64,000 nucleotides of DNA. Origin: Cryptomeria japonica. Its lineage: Eukaryota > Streptophyta > Pinopsida > Cupressales > Cupressaceae. The notes below the pieces were generated by a model, which did not search any database, was not told the origin of the DNA, and saw only the letters and a list, made by a program, of their open reading frames with translations. The translations under genes and the position numbers were made by a program. Below, piece by piece: positions 30,116 through 43,200 of the stretch (positions within the stretch are counted from its first letter, which is position 1; every line of letters begins with the position of its first letter). The stretch lies in contig NC_081405.1 in the NCBI RefSeq assembly GCF_030272615.1, positions 160,288,317 to 160,352,316 on the forward strand, read 5' to 3'.

Positions 30116-33100
30116 TTACCCAATCCCTATCCTTGGGATCTTATCTCTATCAACTTCGAGAAAATAACTCAGGTCCTTGTACACCGAATCTGCCACCAAT
30201 ATGGCCTTAGTCTGAGATTCAATTATGCCCTGGTTATCAAGGAAGTCTGCCGCACAATTTCCTTCACGATATATATGTTTTACCTGATAGTCTTCTAACT
30301 TTTGAATAAGCTAGTCTATTCTCGGGATCCATGTGTTAAGCCTCCAATTTGTAAATCTTTTTATGTTAACACCATTAAGGATAATTTGAGAGTCCCCTTC
30401 GATAACAACTTTTGATTGTTTGTTAGCAATAACCCATTTAAGCCCCTCATCTAATGCAGTAATTTCCGCGACAATGTTGGAAATAATTCCTGAAGGCCCA
30501 CATATAGCCCCTATGAAACTACCTTCGTCATCTCTGATCACAACCCCAAAACCCGACAAACTTGGATTGCCACGGCTAGCACCATCAAAGTTTAGCTTTT
30601 CCAACCAGGAGGCAACGAACTCCATTTGACGTTCATCCTTCCATTCAATTTCTCCTTCAATCTGTGGTGACTTGACTCTTTCAAATTCCATACCTGCTCC
30701 ATTTCCATATCCCACTTGGAGTATAATCTGTAGCTCTGTCCATATATCTTAGCATTTACATTTTCTTCAATTGCCACATGGATTTTGTTGACAAGTATTG
30801 TAACCTCCAATTCTTCCTCCCTAAAAACTCTTCTGTTTCGTTCTTTCCAAATCTGCCATGTGACCATTGATGGTCCTGTGATCTACAAGCTACCCCACTT
30901 TGAGTTTTTGCCACTTGTAGGCCAAGCAAATATGAAATCTTTGAAATTACAACTACGAACCATGTGATTCTGTAACATTCTTAAAAGCCAATCCCAACAT
31001 TGAGTAGAATATTTGCATCCATATAAGAGGTGATCAACTGTTTCTTCCTCTTCCTTAGATAGATAACATCTGCTAGGCCCTGATATACCAATTGTTTTTA
31101 GCTTGTCAGTTGTCAGTATCCTTCCATGAAGCACAATCCATAAGAATGCACCAGCTTTTGGGAGTACCCTTTTATCCCAACATAGGATCGCTGGCCAATT
31201 ATTGTCCTTTTGTCTCCTTCTTTGCAATTCATAGCCCAAATTTACCTTGTAGATACCTGATTTTGCCACATTTCATATATGTGTTTCCTCCTCATTCGAG
31301 ATATGAACCTTCCTACCTTTTAAAATCTCTGCCAGTTTCAAACAGTTAACCATATTCCATAAGCCAACCATTTTGCAAATAATCGGCTCCTTCTGGGCAT
31401 CAAATTACCCAATATAGTTTGCCACAAACATACCTACCTCTGCCTCCACCTGATTGACCCAATCTTGATCTTCCATCATGTCTGCCAATGTCTCCTCCCC
31501 ACACCAAGAATCTCTTCAGAACTTAGCCTTTTTCTCATCGCCAATCTTCCATGTAAGATGTTTTGTAATTATTTTCCTACTCTCCCAAATAAATTTCCAA
31601 ATTGGTGAACCTCCTGTGGTGTTTTCCATAGTAAATATTCTTTTGGGATCATTTGCATCCAGATACTTATTTGCCATCAGTCTGTACCATCCCTTGTGTG
31701 GATATTTATACATTTTCCAAGCTAATTTAGCACCAAGTGCCAAATTCTGAAGGTTTATTTTTCTCAATCCAGCCCTACCATCTTCCTTTAACAAAAATGC
31801 CATGTCCCAGTTGATTAAGGGAATTTATTTCTCCTCTTTATGACCTTCCCAAATGAATTTTTCCAGCATCCCATCTAGAGTAGTAGCCACCCTGCTAGAC
31901 AATCTGTAACAAGACATGAAATAAGTTGGGATAGCCGAGAGTACCGACCTGATCATTTGTAATCTCTCAGCTTGAGTCAACCATTTATTTTTCCAAGAGG
32001 TCGATTTTGTTTGGCACTTTTTTATCACCTCTTCCCATATTTTAGTGTCAACTCTCCCAGTAAACAATGGCACCCCTAAATATTTTATTGGAAAACAACC
32101 TTGACCATAATCCAAGATGCTCATGATCTTCAATTGTGTCCTTTTGTTTGAATTTAAAAAATATATCATCAATTTTTATTTATTCATACTTTAACCAGAG
32201 CATTCCTCATAATCTTCTAGCACCTTTTTTATTATCAGAGCTTCTCTTTCTGAAGCTTCTCCAAATAATATTGTGTCATCCGCAAACTGCAAATGTAACA
32301 TAGGTTCCATATTCCCATTGATAGAAATACCTTTCCATGCCCCCTGTCCAACTCTGTATTTGATATTCCTTCCAAGCACTTCTGCCATCAATACAAACAA
32401 AAATGGTGACGGGGGATCTCCTTGTCTTAACCCGTTAGTAGCCTAGAAAAAACCGCTAACAATCCCGTTGACAATCACAAAGAAATTCATAAAAGAAACA
32501 CAATGTTTTATACAATCCAACCACCTTTGCTTAAAACCAAAATTTTTAAGAACCTCAAAAAGAATGTTCCATGATACCTAATCATAGACTTTTCTCACAT
32601 CTAGCTTAATGATCATACCTTTAGCTTTGGAATTATGCATTGTATGAATAGTCTCCGCTGCCATGATTATACTATTTGTAATCTCTCACCCTGGGGTGAA
32701 GCCATGCTGCTTCGACGAGATGATCTTCATCAGAATTGGTTTGATTCTATTCACCATTGACTTGGAAATGATTTTATACATATAATTGCATAAGGATATG
32801 GGTTTGTAATCTGCCATTGAAATGTAGTCCTGCTTCTTTGGAATAAGGGCAATGTTAGTATGGCTGATCTCTTTTACAAATCTCCCCTATTTTCTAAAAT
32901 CCTCCACCACTTTAAAGATGTCATCGCCCATTAAACCCCAACATTTCTGGAAACATTCCATTGTAATTCCATCTGGACCAAGAGCTTTGTTTGGATGCAT
33001 GTCAAACATTGCTTTTCTCACTTACTCTTTAGAAAAAGGCCTCGACATATATTTGTTATCCTCATCGGAGATCTCATGCTATATAACATCCACCATTTGA

Positions 33101-34366
33101 GCCGATTGAATATTTTTCACTCCATTGTCATTGCCAAACAATATTTTGAAATTATTAACTGCTATCTCTTCTATAGCCTCAAAGGAAGAATGAAATTTGC
33201 CATTTTGATCCATGACAGTCTCAATTCTGTTTCTATCACGCTTTGTCTTGACCGACGCATGATTTTTTTTTTATTTGCATCTCCTTCTTTGATCTAGAGT
33301 TCTCTGGACTTGTCTCTCAGGAATATTTCTTCTCTTAGTAAAACCTCTACTAGCTCCTCCTTTAGCGCTTTTTCTCTTAGGAATGTGTCATTGGTCATTC
33401 CCCTCAAAATGGTGGCCGAGTTTATTTTCAATAGTGCTTCCTCAATTCAACTTTTTTCTTCAGAAATATTTTTGAAACAATCTCTATTCCACCTTTTGAT
33501 TTTTTCCTTCATAAACTTCATTCGTTTTACAAAGCAAAAGCTAGGGGTACCCTTGAATATATTACTTTCTTTCCAACACCGTTAAAGATTGGAAAGAAAC
33601 TGTCCATCTCTCCAAAACATACTTAAGAATTTGAGGCTGCCCATCCGCTTGGGTAGGCCTTCACTGAACTTTAATTCCACAGGGAAATGATCAAAAAATG
33701 AAACAAGGAGAATGCATGCCTTCGCTTGGAAGGAAGACCCCATCCAATATTCTCCAATAAAGTGCCTATCCAATCTTTCAAAACTATTTGCAAATTTTAC
33801 TCTTCTATTGGTCCATGTGTATCGGCCATTTTTGGGCACAACATACACTAAATGATTTCATTCAATAAAGTCTCTGAAATCATCCATCACCTTATTAGTC
33901 ATTCTCAGACCCCCCTTTTTCTCATCCAAATCTAATAAGGCGTTAGAATCCCCTGCCACAACAACCCTGTCACTCTTTAAATCCTTAATCTTATTTGTAA
34001 GAATATTCCATACCTTTGTCTTCTCTGCTATTTTGGTTGGACCATATAAATTGATTAATGGAAACTCTAAATTCTCCCTAATACTGTAAACATTACAAAT
34101 CATCCAATTCTCTACTTTCTCAGAAAGATTAACTTTCACATTATCTAGCTTCCATAAGATTCCTAGTCCATCTGCAGAACCATTGGCCTCTTGAAAACTC
34201 CTTCCCAATCTCTAGAGTATTTTAAAAATCCTTCAGCGTTGTCTATGCTAAGTTTAGTTTCCCGCATCACTATGATTTCACTTGTGCTCCTACGTAACGC
34301 TCGTTTGACCAAGCGTCTTTTGTCAGGGTCTGAGAGGCCCCTGACATTCCAAATAGTTATTTTCAT
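30116..34366 (-). pseudogene. LINE 1 ORF2: endonuclease, reverse transcriptase, RNase H
   Basis: The ATG at 34366 gives ITIWNVRGLSDPDKRR, the start of the AP-type endonuclease. INLYGPT and VVAGDSNALLDLDEKKGG follow (34208-33858), then RLDRHF near 33780. RT is broken by stops and shifts but shows LQFADDTILFG near 32280 and YLGVPLFTGR near 32060. A zinc-binding RVT region lies at 31269-30883 and RNase H (LNFDGASRGNPSLSGFGVV) at 30715-30311, continuing past a TAG to about 30116 with HIYREGNCAADFL. ORF2 nicks the target and copies the RNA. Confidence 0.85.
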
Positions 34367-35626
34367 GTCTCACCAAGGGAGACAGATACTCCCTTGGCAT
34401 TTTTCATAAACTCAATGACACTCACTATCCCTTTCTCTTTGGCTCTGTCCTCTCTCACTTGCCTATTGGCCCTTCTTCCATGCACCCCTTTGGCTTTCCC
34501 TAATAGAGCGTTCGCAGATTGGCTGATACATCTTTGATCCACATTGTCTAATTCATGTACTGATTTAAATTCTTCTTCCGATCCCATATCATACTCAAAC
34601 TCAGTATCCGACGATCCTTTAATGAGAGGCTTTTGCATGGAAGTATTGTCTATTCCAATAGAACTATCGCACCCATTAGAGCCAGGTCCCACCTCTAATT
34701 GACCATCTTTTGAAGAATTGCCAACCTCCAACACTTGGTTCTTCAAAGAAAGATCCAAAGGAATAGCATTGATTTCTTCATTATTCAAATTTGACATTCC
34801 ATCTCCCTTGTTCTTGTTATCTTTGATAATAACCGCTTGTGACGATTGAATTTCCATATTTTTCCATACTTTCTTCTCCTTTTTGGTGGGCCACCTCTTG
34901 CTCTTCTGACAAACATTCTGCAATTCTCCACCGAATGAAGGCGACTGCCACATCTAGAGAAGGGAGTAATAACCTTTTCAATCTCTACTTGCTGCCTCTA
35001 TTCGCCTGTCACAGTAGAAAGAGTTATCTATGTTGGTATTCTTTGGACCGCAGCAATTCGCAATCTGGCAAATTTGTAAAGATTATTTTCAATAATCTGC
35101 TCGTGTATTTCCAATAGAGTGCCCAAAGATCTTCCAATTTTTCCCAAAACCACATCATCCCAATATTCAATTGGAAGGTTATACAGCCAAATCCATGTAC
35201 CCGATTGTCATACACCGCTAAGGGAGTAGGGTCGAAATTCGGGGTCCATGGCTGTAAATAAATTGGATTGCCATTAACAAACAATTTTTCTTTATTTAAA
35301 ATCCGACATCTTTTGGATTCCTAGGCAAAGACAACCACAAAAAAACCTTTTGGAATATATTTAACCACAATGTCCTCTCCCCAATTTTTGAAAACCCAGT
35401 TATTGATTTCCATTCGGGTCATTTTAGGGCCAATTATCCTTGCAATAACTGCAAAATCCTCCCACAAAGCTTTCTCTGCCGAGATTTCCATAGACAGATC
35501 AATAACAAAATCACCTTTACCACCTGTAAACCCTTTCGAGTCTGATCCATCTTGGTTTCCCTCCTGCGATCCTTCATCTCCTTCATCTGCCTTCTCCAAT
35601 TTTTGCAAAGCGTTTTTTCCTTCCAT
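34363..35626 (-). pseudogene. LINE 1 ORF1 (DUF4283-type RNA-binding protein)
   Basis: The ATG at 35626 opens MEGKNALQKLEKADEGDEG. Residues about 50-180 resemble the DUF4283 domain of plant LINE ORF1 (SAEKALWEDFAVIARIIG, then LQPWTPNFDP and a FWEKLEDLWALYWKYTSRLL helix). The C-terminal part (34953-34363) is hydrophilic and acidic and lies in a different frame, so at least one frameshift exists. The TGA stop at 34365-34363 overlaps the ORF2 ATG as ATGA. It would bind LINE RNA. A zinc knuckle is not obvious, probably lost in the damaged stretch around 34960-35020. Confidence 0.72.
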
Positions 35627-35638
35627 TTATTATCTCAT

Positions 35639-35655
35639 TAAAATCATTTTAGTTT
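35639..35655. repeat. LINE 1 target-site duplication, right copy
   Basis: TAAAATCATTTTAGTTT, matching 29112-29128 except for one base. Confidence 0.8.
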
Positions 35656-36052
35656 AAGTAACTTTCATTTTAATTACTCTAAAATGAGAGAAATGCTAAC
35701 CAGGTTTGACATATTTTTTTAATGTTTTTGTGTTAAAAGAATCAGGTCACAAGCACTCAAAATTGATAAATATGAGAATTGATAAGTTTGTAAAACAAAA
35801 CATAAAATTGTTAAAACTATAATTTTTCTTCTCTTGTACAAAATTTTGAATTTAATTAAAATCGAACTTAAATTAACTAAATATTGTATCTAGATTATAA
35901 ACCCTCCATTAGACTGGCTAATGAGGCTACTTTTCATGGCAATCTTTTTTCTTTAGATTTTTCCAACAGATATGTAGAAAATTTTATGTGAATAGAAATA
36001 TAACCAATAGAGAATACATTACAGAGCAACTAAGTAGGGCAGATATCATAAT

Positions 36053-36223
36053 AGAACAATAACAATAAATTAGCTGGATTTGGAATAAAAAAATATAAAT
36101 TAAAGGTTTGAAATGTTTATAACCTCGAGTTATCATCATTTTGAGTACAGGTTGTATGTAAAATCACACTGAAAGAAAAATAGACCAATCGAATATGAAC
36201 CAACATAGGGCTTTACAATATGC
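36053..36223. repeat. 160-bp repeat, right copy
   Basis: Direct copy of 27769-27928 with scattered substitutions and small indels. It may mark an older repeated element into which later insertions fell. Confidence 0.75.
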
Positions 36224-37394
36224 ATCAAGGAAGAAGATTTTAAAATTCACATGCCTACCATGTGAAGCAACATAGGGCTAAAACAAAGAAAACATAATGA
36301 AATCACCCATAGAGATCACAAATAGAAACTCTCAAACCTTAAATGAGCTTTTGAATCTTAATATTGGAGCTGTTTTGTGGGAGCTGTTCCTCTGGTGCAC
36401 TTATGGGCCATATCCTTCTCCCTCAAATGGATATGAAATCGCCAAATAAAGAATCGATTAACTTATCACCCATCACAGATGAACATTAACCATTTTACCT
36501 TATATTTTCCAAGATATGCTGCTATTCGACAAAAAAAAATTATATCCATATTAACGCCAAATCAAAGACATGATGTTTCCAGTCCATCCCTCCACTTGCA
36601 GGAAACCTAACCATTACATCTTCCATAGACGCAACAATGGTAGACATGCATGCAAAATGCCATTACTGTAGAATATAACAAAATATAATGGCAAGTGTAA
36701 AGAGTAACCAACCCTTCCCTCTATTTTCTAAAGTTGTTTAAAACATAAAGCATCACTTTTATGTGGCTATATCAGGTGGAACTTAATTCTATCAAGTTGG
36801 TTGCTGATCTTCCATTGTTCTTTGAAACACTCTTGTAATTGAGAACACAAAATATAGTCTAAAATATGACCTCAGAGTAAAAACTTAAAATCTCTCCTTG
36901 ATGAATCTTATGGTTAGAAAACATAGCCATGCATCTACTTTGATAGATGTTAAGTAATATAATTTGTCTCACAGAGTCAGCACATAAAACATGGCCAAAA
37001 ATAGTTGGGATATAGTAAAGAACAACATAGAACAACATTCCATTTTTGCTTAGCCCAAATATAATTCCAAAAAATGTGTTTCAAATTTTCATCCTAATGG
37101 CAAAATGACATTTATTTGGTTGATTCGTCAAATATTTCAACCTATCTCCGACTGGCAATTCAAAATGAAAATTTTTCCAAGCTAAGAGTTGTGCATTAGC
37201 CTTTGCTTTAGAAAGCTAGATCTGAGCACTCAAATTTTTCCAAGCCTTTTCTTGAAATTCGCAATTCCAATTTTGATTCAATCTTGGATTTAGTGACAAG
37301 AAAGGCTCTTAAGAGCCTTAAGTAAACTTTCTTTGTTTTTAAAATACACCATCAAAAAATAGATAGCTAAAAACAAGAAATGATTATGTAGACT

Positions 37395-37398
<4 letters not shown>

Positions 37399-37428
<30 letters not shown>
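37399..37428. repeat. (TA)n microsatellite
   Basis: About 14 TA dinucleotides in a row. Confidence 0.88.
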
Positions 37429-37431
<3 letters not shown>

Positions 37432-38047
37432 AAACAACTGGAGCAAAGCATATAGCCTCATCTATGATCAAATGTATTAAAAACAAAACATAATCAACAT
37501 ATCCTTATAAAAAATAAAACTATTTTAAATTTATGCTTGTCTTGCACTCTAGGTGCCAAACATGGGTGACGACATTTTTGTCTACAACTATAAAACTTAT
37601 AAATGAATTTATCTTGTTACTCATTCAAAACTCATAAAAAGTGCTTAAAATCAATTAGGATGTGTGTTATTTACAATTTTTAACATTCTACACAAAAAAT
37701 AACATGCTAGTTGTTTAATTTTTTTATATTTATAGTACATTTTTTAAATTGTTTATAAATTTTTTTTTTCTTCATTTCTCATATAAATATAATAAGTAAT
37801 TTAGCATATGATCTAATTATCTTTTTGAATTTTTTTTTTCACACTTCATAAAATTTATTAATAAAAATATGATGAATAATTATTTGAGGGTTAAATAAAT
37901 AAATAAAAAGTTATAAAAAATTACTTTATAATTTTGTTACAAATTTAATATTTTTGTTCACAAGATATTGCAAAGGTGTTTCGCAATTCCAAAATTTCAA
38001 ATTAATTTGTATTATTTATACTTAGATTTTCATATTTTCAAATCACT

Positions 38048-38230
38048 TCATTTTTTTTGCTGAATGATAGTGCTTTTGACTCTATCTCCATTGTGCTGTT
38101 CTCTTTCCTCAACAATCTCCTCCAAATCTCTAGTGTTTGATCTGTCATGTTTTGCTTTGCTGAATCTTTTCTTTACAATATTCCCTACAACACGAGCCCA
38201 AAAAGCCCGAGAGTCCCCGAATGTTTCCAT
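38048..38230 (-). CDS. Short basic/acidic ORF, possible host-gene exon
   Basis: A 60-codon ATG-started frame on the minus strand (METFGDSRAFWARVVG start, DLEEIVEEREQHNG in the middle, IIQQKK end). It is charged and helix-prone, and codon use looks more coding-like than the AT-rich surroundings. I recognise no family and no splice site fixes its borders. It could be a remnant of a host gene or a chance frame. Confidence 0.25.
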   Translation of the reverse strand: METFGDSRAFWARVVGNIVKKRFSKAKHDRSNTRDLEEIVEEREQHNGDRVKSTIIQQKK

Positions 38231-38364
38231 TTATTTCTTTTTGACATGTGAAAAGGCAAGGATGGTAGGCGATGTTTCCAAAATATTTTTGGGGAAGGGC
38301 GGGGTCAACCAAATATAGGGAATGTTCCTTAGAATATAATACACTTTGTTTAAAAACAAGGGGA

Positions 38365-38670
38365 TGTGAGTTTTGAAGAATGCGAATAAAATAATTTTAG
38401 GAATTAAACAGAGAAATAAAAGACAATGAAAAAGAGAACACGATTTATCATGGTTCGGCAATTTGCCTACATCCACACTTGAAGCAGGGGAATTCTTTAT
38501 TAAATAATCATAGTTCTGAAAATATACATACATAGCAGCGATTAAGATTTTAAACAACACCGATAACAATAACCATTCAACTCTTTTAAAGAGCTTCCAA
38601 AAAGAAGAAATGAAAGGTCATTAGTATGCGGGAATTTGGAAGAAGTCCATTGAACTTCACACCCCCAACA
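38365..38670 (-). repeat. 3' LTR of Copia B
   Basis: In plus sense it starts TGTGAGTTTTGAAGAATG and ends ACCCCCAACA. The adjoining minus polypurine tract is ATGTGGGAGAT. The shared 90 bp with 44940-45028 shows the LTR nature. Confidence 0.82.
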
Positions 38671-38731
38671 ATCTCCCACATGAAGGCCAACGACTGCTAC
38701 AAAAAAGATATTCCTCCACTTAATCTTATTA

Positions 38732-41660
38732 TCACATTTTGGAAAGATCGAGAGAAGCTCGACAAAACTTGATCTTCTCCCGTGTAACAACCTTGATGAG
38801 AGCATCAGCTGGATTCTCGTTGGTGTCAATCTTCTCTACATGAAGCTTGTCTTCTTCAACTACATGCCAAATATAGTGGCAATGTAAATCAATATGTTTA
38901 GAGCAATGCTTAGATGTATAATGTCTGGTCATAAATATGACACTGCTGCTGTTAGAGAACATAGCACAATCTGATTGCTTCAAGCCCAATTCTTTAAACA
39001 AAAGCTGCAACCATAACATCTCCTTTGCTCCCTCGGAGAGAGCTATATACTTAGCCTCTGCAAATGATTGAGCAACTGTATGTTGTAATTTAGAACCCCA
39101 ACTGATTGCTGCCCCAACAAATGTGAAAATGTAACCAAAAGTAGATTCATGTTTGTCTAAATCTCCACCAAGATCAGAATCTACAAATCGTTGCAATTGT
39201 GCCTTATGATTTCCAAAACATAAACAAAAATCAGAAGTTCCTTTTAGGTAACATAAAATGTATTTGACTACCTCCCAATGTGGTTTACCAGGATTAGACA
39301 TAAATTTGCTCACCACTCCCACTTCATGAGCAATATCCGGATGAGTGGAAACCATAACATACATAGTACTCCCAACATTAGATTTATAAGGAATGTATTT
39401 CATAAATTCCCGATCCTCGTGTGTTTTTGGACACATTTTAGAGGATGAACGAAAATGAGAGGCTAAAGGAACACTTACAGGCTTAGCATCCGTCATTCTC
39501 CACAATCTTTTTAATGTAATCTTGTTGAGATAACTTGATTTCTCTCTTCTTCCTATCCCGAGAAATAGTCATCCCAAGAATTCTTTTAGCTGCCCCTAAA
39601 TCTTTCATGACAAACCTATTAGCCAAATGAGTCTTAAGCTCACGAACAATCCTCATGCTTGTGCCAGCCACTAGCATGTCATCAACATAGATGAGAAGTA
39701 TAAAAAATTCACCATTTGGAAGCTTTTTGAAATAGACACATGGATCAAATTCACAACATATAAACTTATGCTTAGTCATAAATTTATCAAACTTAAGGTA
39801 CCATTGTCTTAGGGCTTGCTTAAGCCCATACAAGCTTCACTTACATTTGCAATAAATATGTTCCTAACCCTTTTTGGCAAACCCTTTAGGCTGCTCCATA
39901 TACAATTCCTCATTAACATCGTCATGTAGAAAGATGATCTTAACATCCAACTGTTCAAGCTCGAGATCCCATGTTGCAACCAATCCCAAAGCAACTCGGA
40001 TGGTAGTCATTTTCACCACTAGTGAAAAAATTTCATCAAAATCGATACCTTGCTTCTGAGCATACCCCTTGACAACTAGTCTAGCATGAAATCATTTTCT
40101 ACCTTCATTTTCTTCTTTCAACTTGTAAACCCACATATTCCTTAATTCCTTTCTGTTAGGTGGAAGGGACACCAATTCCGATGTTTGGTTTTTTATCAAT
40201 GCGTCCATCTCTTCATGTATTGTAGCCTACCATTGATCACAATTTACATCCTTCATAGCGGCTTTAAAATGCGCTGGCTCTGTATGTTCAGAAATCAATA
40301 AGGTGGGTTTTGCCTCTTCAACAAACAATAGCTCATAATCAAAGTATTTAGCTGGAATTCTTCTCTACCTTGTGGATCTTCGTAAATCATTACCATGACT
40401 CTGATTATTAACATTTTGAGAGGGATTATATATAACGGCTTGCACTGGTTGCAAATTTTCTTTGGTTTGCCTTGAATTATCTAAGCCATCAATGTCATGA
40501 CTATTATGAGAGAGACAATCATTGGAATTAAAGGAGTCTCCCTCTCCATCGTAATTGTTGTCTGTGGGTGGTGTAACATTGACCACACATGATGATCTTG
40601 GAATGGGATCATTTACATCCCAATCGTAGATAGCAGTAGGCCCGTAGATAGTCTCCGCACTTGTGATTGGAGGAACCGTGTATGATACCTAGCCACCATC
40701 TAGTTCATGAGACGTTATCCCCTATTCTGATGGGAGGAGAGTGTGAACATCATGCGTGACAGTGTGGACATTATGTGCTATCCCCTGTGCTGACAGGAGG
40801 GGAGTGTGAACATTGTTTAAGGGAGGGTGGACAATATGCGCTATCCCCTGATCAAACGTTTGTCTATCCCATGTGGATACTTCCTCAAAGATGCCATTGG
40901 GCTGTCTGTTGTGTTCATTGCTGCTAGAATATGTAACATTATTTGCACTTGAAGGTGTAAAGGTTGAGGTATTCGTTGGTGAGATAAATGGAGGAACTAA
41001 AATGGAGGTCAGTGTAAAAGGAGTGACATAAGGCACTGTCTATAATTGTCTGCGAGATAATATTTGTGTGGAATTGTTTTTAAACATAGAACTGGGCACA
41101 TGTTCCTTAGTATGTAATGTTTGAATTTGCAGGGCTGGAAATGTTTTCTCATTGAAAAAAACATCTCTTCTCCATATAATCTTCTAATTAATAGGATCCC
41201 ATAATCGAAAGCCAAACTGGTCTTCTCCATATCCTACAAAGATACATTTCTGAGATTTGGGATCCAACTTAGTCCTTTTTTCCTTCATAACATGTGCATA
41301 GGCTTCACATACAAATACCCGAATGTGTGAGTAAGAAATCCTCTTTCCTAGCGATTACTCTTTTGGAATACCAAAATCCAATCATGATGAAGGGCTCTAG
41401 TTGATCAAATACACTGCTGTATTACATGCTTCCACCCAAAATTATTTGCCCAACCCTGCATTTGAAAGCATAAATCGTGCCTTCTCCAAAATCATTCTAT
41501 TTAACCTCTCCGCAGCTCCATTTTCTTGAGGTGTAAACAAAACAATTTTAATTATATGAATACCGTTATGTGTGGGGGAAAAAGTGACACTAAGCAAACA
41601 TGCCCTAATCTCACTTTCAATCACACATTTGTGGAATACGAAAGAGCCTAGAGGTATCAC
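38732..41660 (-). pseudogene. Copia B pol: integrase C-terminal part, RT and RNase H
   Basis: Minus-strand order: integrase after the nested LTR (41660-41442, FTPQENGAAERLNRMILEKA with the catalytic Glu), a variable hydrophilic region (41230-40365), RT N-terminal half (about 40360-39840, many stops), RT with ILLIYVDDMLVAGTS near 39680, and RNase H (39505-38732, RFVDSDLGGDLDKH, then EKIDTNENPADALIK). Frames change at least twice and stops are frequent, so the pol is dead. Domain order (integrase before RT) is diagnostic of Copia. Confidence 0.85.
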
Positions 41661-43200
41661 ACAATTGGCTACTTCTTTTTGTGGAAGAGAGAGCCATGGG
41701 CTACCTATTAGGATTTCTATTCCTTTGTTGTAACTGAAAGATAAAATGATGCAAGTTCAATCCCTAACCCCAAAGTGCAAGTATGAACTAATAACAAGAT
41801 TGCAGAATTGAACTTAAATAATGGAAAGCTGTAAACACAAGGACAAGATAAGAATGTAAATGCGTACCCGGTGTTAAAATATGAATGAAAATGTTCGGGA
41901 CGGGGGCGTGGGCGCCACTGTCCTGATTCTGCCCCTGAAACTGCTATTTTGCAACCTGAAAAGCTGTCAGAAACTTGCTGAAAGTTGCTGTCTGACAGAA
42001 GAACCAGGGCACCCAGTGCCCCTGTCCTGGCAGGACCAGGGCGCCCCACGCCCCTGTCCTGGTCTTCTGCACTGAAATTTGGTGTGGAGTGCTGTCTCGA
42101 CCTGCTTCTCCCGGATCTGCAACTAGCGGCATCGTCCGAATTCCAAAACCTGCACTTATATCTGAAAAGGTGTGGTGGGCGGCTATATAGGGTTTTGCCT
42201 TAGTCAAACCCCCGCTTTGGTGATTTCCACCTCCATGAATAGCCAAGTTGTATTGTAAAAGTAATGTGTGTGCAGACCTTGTGTGTGTGCAAGATCCTAA
42301 AATGCAAGTAAGCAAACTAGAGCAACCTAGAAAGTAAACCCTAATTGCTTGTAAATGATAATGTAAATGCTCTAAATCAAGATGCAAAGTGATCTAAAGC
42401 ATGAATAAGGATATATATTGAAGCTTATGCAAAGACATGAAAACAACATGAAATCATACCCAACCCTCAAGGGAGGAGTACAAGCCAATCTTCAGTCGGT
42501 AATCTCCTATTGTTCTTCAATGTCTTCCAAGCCCTAAATGGATGAATGAAATTGATAAATGCTTGATAGAAGGATGTTGAATGTTGTTGAAGTCTTCAAA
42601 GATCTGCTCTTTCGCTGCATAGAAGGTCCTTGAAAACCAAAATTCCATCCCTTCAAATGAAGAAAGAGAGCTCTTATGTATGAAACCCTAGGTCGCAATT
42701 TCATCTTTTGGCCGACCTAGAGATTGAATATCCCGCCAATTTCTTGGGGTTAAGCTTTATTTTATGATTGGATCGTGCTCCTAAAATTTCGGGAAAAATG
42801 TCTGGGACCGTGTGCACTCCGGGCGCCATGGTCCCGACAACTTTTCACCAAATTTTCAGGGCCGTCAAATATGATGATTTTAGAGAGAATCCCGAAGTTA
42901 CAGGTGATTTCGAGATGTTTTGACCCCCGAAATCAAGCCCCCAAGTTCGAAATAGGACTTAATTAGGGTTTTTGATTAGATGATGTATTGGAGGAATAAA
43001 TTGAAAGGGGCACACTTTAATGAAAGGGCCCGACTTTATGATATGGGAGATGATAAAATAGAACCTTAGACCTAATTAATTTAATTAATTAAGTGCTAAA
43101 GGGGAAATGCAATGCAAAATGCAAAATGCGCCAAGGCGGGTGCTAAACTAAGTGTGAAATTGTACCACCCTAGCAAGTGCGTACAATTTACGACGCTACA
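41569..43200 (-). mobile_element. Solo LTR (family S), copy 2, inside Copia B integrase
   Basis: Reverse complement of the family seen at 7216-8855: on the minus strand it starts TGTAGCGTCG at 43200 and ends CCCACACA at 41569. Flanks are CGTTA (41564-41568) and CATTA (43201-43205), a 5-bp duplication with one G/A change. Removing it restores the integrase reading frame. Antisense and sense ORFs within it are shadows shared with copy 1. Confidence 0.9.

Larger units (their letters stand above)
29129..35638 (-). mobile_element. L1-type LINE 1, minus strand, nearly complete
   Basis: Bounded by a 17-bp duplication, TAAAATCATT(C/T)TAGTTT, at 29112-29128 and 35639-35655. The 3' end on the minus strand is an A-rich tail (AAAAAATAAAAAATAAAAA) next to the left duplication. 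The 5' end lies only 12 bases before the ORF1 ATG, so the copy is either slightly truncated or has a very short leader. It contains ORF1, ORF2 (endonuclease, RT, zinc-binding region, RNase H) and an extra downstream ORF. Many stops and frameshifts make it inactive. LINEs copy their RNA directly at a nicked target (target-primed reverse transcription). Confidence 0.9.
35656..38047. other. AT-rich region, no gene recognised
   Basis: About 2.4 kb with no convincing ORF. It contains the right copy of the 160-bp repeat (36053-36223), a (TA)n microsatellite near 37399-37428 and long T runs at 37760-37850. Confidence 0.6.
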
